A program made the translations under genes and the position numbers. From Aquisalimonas sp. (lineage in GTDB: Bacteria; Pseudomonadota; Gammaproteobacteria; Nitrococcales; Aquisalimonadaceae), in NCBI GenBank assembly GCA_007133445.1, contig SLMR01000398.1, forward strand, positions 1 to 7,534: a stretch of 7,534 nt of DNA, written 5' to 3'. Of this stretch, positions 6,272 to 7,534 are shown piece by piece; positions within the stretch are counted from its first letter, which is position 1, and every line of letters starts with the position of its first letter. The notes below the pieces were generated by a model. The model worked only from the letters and a program-made list of their open reading frames with translations, did not search any database and was not told where the DNA came from.

Positions 6272-6285
6272 TTGATCTGCATCAA
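6272..6285. promoter_or_regulatory. FNR/ANR/DNR-type binding site TTGAT-N4-ATCAA
   Basis: TTGATCTGCATCAA matches the FNR-family consensus TTGAT-N4-ATCAA at all ten defined positions. It is intergenic, upstream of the globin and correctly placed for activation of it. FNR and ANR sense oxygen loss, while DNR and NnrR sense nitric oxide; all bind nearly the same site, so the sequence alone does not tell which one acts. Confidence 0.75.
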
Positions 6286-6334
6286 CACACGTCGCTGGTT
6301 AGACATGCATCCTTGCGCCTCCTTTGACTACCCA

Positions 6335-6342
6335 TAAGGAGG
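6335..6342 (+). promoter_or_regulatory. Ribosome binding site TAAGGAGG that decides the globin start
   Basis: A full-length complement to the 3' end of 16S rRNA lies 5 bases before GTG 6348. This fixes the GTG as the start over the upstream in-frame TTG at 6324, which has no such site and whose coding sequence would run through this element. Confidence 0.85.
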
Positions 6343-6347
6343 TATTC

Positions 6348-6752
6348 GTGGCCGATCAGTTTCAGGATATTCACCAGAGTTACGGGCGTTGCCTGCGCAG
6401 CCGGGATTTCCTGGATTATTTCTACACCCTGCTCCTCAACTCATCGGACGAAATCCGCCCGGCCTTCGCGAATACGGATTTCGGGCGCCAGCGGCGGGCC
6501 CTGCGCCGCGGCATCACCACGGCCATCCTGTATGCGAGCGGCAGTGACATCGTAACGCCGGAAGTCGAGCGCATGGCGGAAGTGCACAGCCGCCGGGGCC
6601 ACGCTCCAGTGCGCCCGCCGCTGTATGACCACTGGGTAAACTCGCTGCTGCAGGCCGTTGACGAGCGAGATCCACAGATCACGCCGGAACTGCGAGAGCG
6701 CTGGAGCCAGGCCGTGTGGCCGATAATCAAGAGGTTTCAGGAAGCGTACTGA
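6348..6752 (+). CDS. Single-domain bacterial globin (heme protein)
   Basis: A 134-residue globin-fold protein without a fused reductase or sensor domain. The pattern fits: an A/B-helix opening FQDIHQSYGRCLRSRDFLDYFY (residues 5-26), a Phe at residue 40 (IRPAFANTDF) as likely CD1 phenylalanine, and an E helix FGRQRRALRRGITTAIL. His80 in MAEVHSRRGH is the likely proximal heme ligand, and the G/H helices include YDHWVNSLLQAV (93-104) and WSQAVWPIIKRF. The E7 residue is probably a Gln. The start is GTG 6348, set by the strong ribosome binding site. An FNR-type site upstream points to induction at low oxygen or by nitric oxide. Possible roles are NO detoxification, oxygen handling or redox sensing; a reductase partner would be needed for turnover, and Fpr next door is one speculative candidate. 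Globin family call is good, function open. Confidence 0.85.
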   Translation: MADQFQDIHQSYGRCLRSRDFLDYFYTLLLNSSDEIRPAFANTDFGRQRRALRRGITTAILYASGSDIVTPEVERMAEVHSRRGHAPVRPPLYDHWVNSLLQAVDERDPQITPELRERWSQAVWPIIKRFQEAY

Positions 6753-6805
6753 GGGAGGCGCCATTCAGGGCGATGCTCCGGCCCAGTGGGGAACTACCAA
6801 CCGGA

Positions 6806-7399
6806 TCAACCGCGGTCGAGTGCCATCATCAGGAGATCGCGGGCGTCCTGGATACGCTCCTCACTCTCGCCACCCTTCACAAGGGTACGCAGTCCCCCCA
6901 TGCCGGCCACGATATAGGACGCGAGGCGCTCCGGCTCGGACAGGTTGCGAATGCTGCCGTCGGCCTGTCCCCGCTGCACCGCCTCGGTGAACACGCAGCG
7001 GAAACTGTCGATTCCGCTGCGGACCTGCTCGCTGATCACGGGATCCCGATGGCCGAACTCGTTGGCGGTATTCAGCATCAGGCAGCCGCGTGGCCCGTCA
7101 GGCGTGCGCAGGTCCGCAATGGTCCTGTCCAGTGACTGCTCAATGAAGGTGCGCCCCGTGGGCGCGGCGTTCAGGCGCTGGCGCATGCCTTCCTCGATGA
7201 TCTCGCGGTAGCGATCCAGGCAGCGCTCGAACAGCTGATGCTTGCCCCCGAACTTCTGGTAGAGGCTGCTTCGGGAGAGCCCGGTCGCACCCAGCAGCTC
7301 CTGCAGCGACGTTGCCTCGTAGCCACGCGCCCAGAACAGTTCCATGGCCTGGGTCAGTGCGGTGGAGGGATCGAATTGGCGCGGGCGTCCGGCCGGCAT
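6806..7399 (-). CDS. TetR/AcrR family transcriptional regulator
   Basis: A 197-residue one-component repressor. The N-terminal DNA-binding domain opens with MPAGRPRQFD, and the helix-turn-helix spans about residues 29-50 (ATSLQELLGATGLSRSSLYQKF) followed by GGKHQLFERCLDRY. The C-terminal ligand domain has RGCLMLNTANEFGHRDP (104-120), a segment common in one large TetR subgroup; Cys106 in it is conserved there. The ATG at 7399 has GAGGT 5 bases upstream; an in-frame ATG at 7432 would add 11 residues but lacks support. It converges on the globin, leaving 53 bp between stops with no obvious terminator. Its target is probably itself or the gene to the right, outside the window. The ligand is unknown. 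Confidence 0.93.
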   Translation of the reverse strand: MPAGRPRQFDPSTALTQAMELFWARGYEATSLQELLGATGLSRSSLYQKFGGKHQLFERCLDRYREIIEEGMRQRLNAAPTGRTFIEQSLDRTIADLRTPDGPRGCLMLNTANEFGHRDPVISEQVRSGIDSFRCVFTEAVQRGQADGSIRNLSEPERLASYIVAGMGGLRTLVKGGESEERIQDARDLLMMALDRG

Positions 7400-7498
7400 C
7401 ACGCACCTCGTAGCAAGATCCGGGACGATCATTCAGGACAATCTGTTCCAGAGAGAATAACGCCCTCCGGAGGCGTCCGCAAAAAACAGCTCGACCAG
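7400..7498 (-). promoter_or_regulatory. Upstream control region of the TetR-family gene
   Basis: The promoter of the regulator should lie here, read leftward. A dyad at 7460-7476 (ACGCC-CTCCGGA-GGCGT, containing the perfect palindrome CCTCCGGAGG) is a possible operator or small hairpin. An imperfect dyad, GGAACAGATTGTCC on the minus strand (7437-7450), is another possible repressor site. No convincing -35/-10 pair was found. Confidence 0.4.
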
Positions 7499-7534
7499 CC
7501 ACAAAAAACCCCGCCGGAGCGGGGTTCTTCGTGG
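7499..7534 (-). terminator. Rho-independent terminator for a minus-strand gene right of the window
   Basis: Read on the minus strand, an 8-bp stem AACCCCGC/GCGGGGTT closes a UCCG loop, a UNCG-type stable tetraloop, and runs into six T. The pairing continues outward with two mismatches to CCAC/GTGG, so the whole 36 bp to the window edge is nearly self-complementary. On the plus strand the tail is TTCTTC, so some bidirectional use is possible. It insulates the TetR-family gene from a gene entering from the right. Confidence 0.75.

Larger units (their letters stand above)
6237..6347 (+). promoter_or_regulatory. Globin promoter region
   Basis: This 111-bp gap between fpr and the globin holds a perfect FNR-type site (6272-6285) and the globin ribosome binding site. 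If the site works as a class II activator site centred near -41.5, transcription would start around 6320, giving a leader of about 28 bases. The -10 sequence expected near 6308-6313 (CATCCT) is poor, as is common at activator-dependent promoters. The C/G-rich stretch after the fpr stop gives only weak hairpins and no clear terminator. Confidence 0.5.

Noticed and set aside
6324..6347. TTG start adding eight residues to the globin
   Set aside because: It lacks a ribosome binding site, and the strong TAAGGAGG element falls inside this stretch, correctly spaced for GTG 6348.
6716..7135. Plus-strand frame opposite the TetR-family gene
   Set aside because: It has no ribosome binding site and runs antisense to a clear TetR helix-turn-helix protein.

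Overview
The window is GC-rich, tightly packed bacterial chromosome. A ferredoxin-NADP reductase of the Pseudomonas/Azotobacter type, strong Shine-Dalgarno sites and an FNR/ANR-type operator point to a gammaproteobacterium. A Chromatiales- or Pseudomonadales-like lineage is plausible, but the genus cannot be read from the sequence. There is no tRNA, rRNA, CRISPR array, insertion sequence or prophage signature.

Layout, left to right. Positions 1-2223, minus strand: an amidase-signature hydrolase followed 16 bp later by a class III (CaiB/BaiF) CoA-transferase that runs off the left edge, probably one small catabolic operon. Positions 2224-2298: a 75-bp divergent control region with a perfect 15-bp dyad. 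Positions 2299-5226, plus strand: a likely four-gene run made of two half-size membrane proteins overlapping by 4 bp, a MATE-family exporter, and a small uncharacterised protein with a glycine-rich tail. Positions 5227-5459: a regulatory gap with a strong hairpin and a 7-11-7 inverted repeat that fits the LysR-type T-N11-A rule. Positions 5460-6236: fpr, ferredoxin-NADP reductase. Positions 6237-6347: a gap with a perfect FNR/ANR/DNR site. Positions 6348-6752: a single-domain globin with a GTG start and an ideal ribosome binding site. Positions 6806-7399, minus strand: a TetR-family repressor converging on the globin. Positions 7499-7534: a rho-independent terminator for a minus-strand gene beyond the right edge.

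How it may work together: the amidase could release a carboxylic acid that the CoA-transferase activates. The permease pair and the MATE protein make the middle of the window an export or membrane-transport cluster. Fpr and the globin are separate transcription units with different operator types, both suggestive of redox or oxygen/NO responses.

The most unusual item is the permease pair. The two proteins are paralogues, 49 of 90 residues identical by hand alignment without a gap. They resemble the two-repeat ArsP/YraQ permeases, but are split into separate genes and have PGGP in place of the cysteine motif. The next most informative items are the FNR-box-controlled globin and the putative LysR-type operator ahead of fpr.
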